A stretch of 6,788 nucleotides of DNA from positions 1 through 6,788 of the forward strand of contig JASLXW010000224.1 of the NCBI GenBank assembly GCA_030740135.1, written 5' to 3'. This document shows positions 5,839 through 6,788 of the stretch, one piece after another. Numbering within the stretch: the first letter of the stretch is position 1; each line of letters begins with the position of its first letter. Under the pieces are notes generated by a model. The model was given only the letters and a program-made list of their open reading frames with translations, had not been told where the DNA came from and searched no databases. This stretch comes from Nitrospinota bacterium. GTDB lineage: Bacteria; UBA8248; JACPRG01. The translations under genes and the position numbers were made by a program.

Positions 5839-6633
5839 ATGCAGGACAACGCGAAACTGGTCTCCCTCGAGAAGGAAGACGGGGTGGCGTACATGACGCT
5901 GAATGATCCCCCGGCGAACACGTACACCCACGAGATGATGCGTCAGCTTGATGACGCCATCCTGGACGCGCGCTTCGACGATTCGGTCTCGGTGATCGTC
6001 CTGTGGGGGGAAGGCGAGAAGTTTTTCTGCGCGGGGGCGAACATCGGCATGCTCAACGAAGTCACACCCAAGTTCAAGTATTACTTCTGCCTGCACGCCA
6101 ACGAGACCCTGAACCGCCTGGAGCAGACCCCCAAGCTGGTCATCGCGGCGCTCAACGGCCACACCGTCGGCGGCGGGCTCGAGATCGCGATGGCCGCCGA
6201 CATCCGCGTCGCCAAGAAAGACGGCGGCAAGATCGGCCTGCCCGAGGTGGGCCTGGGCGTTCTGCCGGGCACCGGCGGCACGCAGCGCCTGCCCCGGATC
6301 ATCGGCAAGGCCCGGGCCATCGAGCTCATGGTCACCGGCCGGACCTTCGGATTCGATGAGGCCCGGGAGATGGGGCTGATCAACGCGATTTTCGAGGCCG
6401 ATGGTTTCCGGGAGCAGGTCAAGGAGTACGCCCGGGCGTTCTCCCCGCCCAACAAGGCCGCCAAAGCGGTCGGACACATCAAGCGGTGCGTCCAGTCGGG
6501 ACTGGAGGCCTCTTTCGGGGACGGCCTCGCCATCGAGCGCGAGCTTCAGCAGCTCCTGTTCCAGAGCCGGGACGCCAAGGAAGGGATCGCGGCCTACACC
6601 GAAAAGAGGGCCGCCAAGTTCTCCGGAGACTGA
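5839..6633 (+). CDS. Enoyl-CoA hydratase / isomerase family (crotonase) enzyme
   Basis: Adds water across the double bond of an enoyl-CoA in the cytoplasm. 264 residues, normal for a single-domain crotonase. Seen: LNDPPANTYTHEMM (21-34); oxyanion-hole segment FFCAGANIGML (62-72; A67); ALNGHTVGGGLEIAMAADI (104-122), where G112 completes the oxyanion hole and E115 matches rat Glu144; and KIGLPEVGLGVLPGTGGTQR (131-150), where E136 matches rat Glu164. Both catalytic glutamates are present, so true hydratase activity is expected rather than an isomerase or dehalogenase variant. The start at 5839 is chosen for AGGAGG (5827-5832), 6 nt upstream. An earlier in-frame ATG at 5731 would run through the non-coding palindrome array. 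Near the CoA ligase it could act in aromatic ring or side-chain degradation or in general beta-oxidation; the substrate cannot be told from sequence alone. A hairpin terminator follows at 6671. Confidence 0.94.
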   Translation: MQDNAKLVSLEKEDGVAYMTLNDPPANTYTHEMMRQLDDAILDARFDDSVSVIVLWGEGEKFFCAGANIGMLNEVTPKFKYYFCLHANETLNRLEQTPKLVIAALNGHTVGGGLEIAMAADIRVAKKDGGKIGLPEVGLGVLPGTGGTQRLPRIIGKARAIELMVTGRTFGFDEAREMGLINAIFEADGFREQVKEYARAFSPPNKAAKAVGHIKRCVQSGLEASFGDGLAIERELQQLLFQSRDAKEGIAAYTEKRAAKFSGD

Positions 6634-6670
6634 TTGGTCCTCGGCCGGGGCCCGGCCGGCCGATTCGATG

Positions 6671-6700
6671 AAGCGGGCGCGGCCGGATGCGCGCCCGCTT
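6671..6700. terminator. Strong GC-rich hairpin terminator, probably bidirectional
   Basis: AAGCGGGCGCG (6671-6681) and CGCGCCCGCTT (6690-6700) form a perfect 11-bp stem with an 8-nt loop, 38 bp after the hydratase stop. The T-rich tail is short (CTTATT on plus, CTTCAT on minus). A second dyad, GGCCGGG-G-CCCGGCC, lies just before it at 6642-6656. The convergent frame on the minus strand stops at 6699-6701, on the edge of the stem, so the hairpin can serve both sides. Confidence 0.65.
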
Positions 6701-6788
6701 ATTGCGTCCCGATCCCGAGTTTCCCGCCCACAAACCCCTGCGCCGGCGGCGCACCTCTGACCATGATCGTGGAGAGATGGGCGGGGGA
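6699..6788 (-). CDS. C-terminal tail (29 residues) of an unidentified convergent gene
   Basis: From the window edge the minus strand is open to TAA at 6701-6699, ending LSTIMVRGAPPAQGFVGGKL then GIGTQ. Roughly five in six codons end in G or C, like the neighbouring genes. The stop sits at the terminator stem, as for a true gene end. I do not recognise the family. The alternative is non-coding DNA: an ATG at 6763 on the plus strand lacks an SD, and a small dyad TGCGCC-GGC-GGCGCA (6739-6753) lies within this stretch. Confidence 0.4.
   Translation of the reverse strand, partial: SPAHLSTIMVRGAPPAQGFVGGKLGIGTQ

Noticed and set aside
4820..5896. 358-codon plus-strand open frame antisense to the ligase
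   Set aside because: High-GC antisense shadow; it runs through the promoter and palindrome region and has no recognisable domain.

Overview
The window is a GC-rich bacterial chromosome segment with well-formed Shine-Dalgarno sites and short operator- or hairpin-bearing gaps. The gene set is a UbiD-type prenyl-FMN (de)carboxylase, a benzoate-CoA-ligase-family enzyme and a crotonase. This is what one expects from an anaerobic or facultative degrader of aromatic or other carboxylic acids. The mix of an exported caspase-fold gene and GGGGACA-type palindromic repeats would suit Desulfobacterota, Acidobacteria or a related uncultured lineage. Nothing here fixes the taxon, so that placement is an inference.

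Layout. (1) 1-702, minus strand: the first 234 residues of a UbiD-family protein, cut by the window edge, with a good SD and a perfect TATAAT -10 upstream. (2) 703-1085: divergent intergenic region. (3) 1086-3393, plus strand: one long broken gene. Its first part is an exported caspase-fold (peptidase C14) protein with an intact His/Cys dyad. It is stopped by an in-frame TAG inside an EF-hand-like loop. The reading then continues through a SHOCT-like segment and a TPR-like helical segment, with two one-base losses, and runs in frame into a six-bladed Kelch propeller. Restoring three lesions gives a single protein of about 769 residues. (4) 3394-3991: gene-poor, partly AT-rich gap carrying several palindromic GGGGACA / GGGGTCA modules like those linked to REP-associated (IS200-like) transposases. 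(5) 3992-5560, minus strand: intact benzoate-CoA-ligase-like acyl-CoA synthetase. (6) 5561-5838: divergent control region. It includes three 13-bp palindromes spaced exactly 17 bp apart, just upstream of the next gene. (7) 5839-6633, plus strand: intact enoyl-CoA hydratase with both catalytic glutamates. (8) 6634-6788: a strong hairpin terminator that appears to serve two convergent genes, the second known only from a 29-residue C-terminal tail on the minus strand.

Working together: the ligase would activate a carboxylic acid (benzoate is the best family-level guess) to its CoA thioester. The hydratase would act on an unsaturated CoA thioester further down the path. The UbiD-like protein would add or remove a carboxyl group on an aromatic or unsaturated substrate. 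The ligase and hydratase are divergently transcribed from a shared 278-bp region, so co-regulation through the triple palindrome is plausible. The caspase-Kelch gene is unrelated to that pathway and looks inactivated. The most unusual items are its reconstructed architecture and the 17-bp-period operator-like array.
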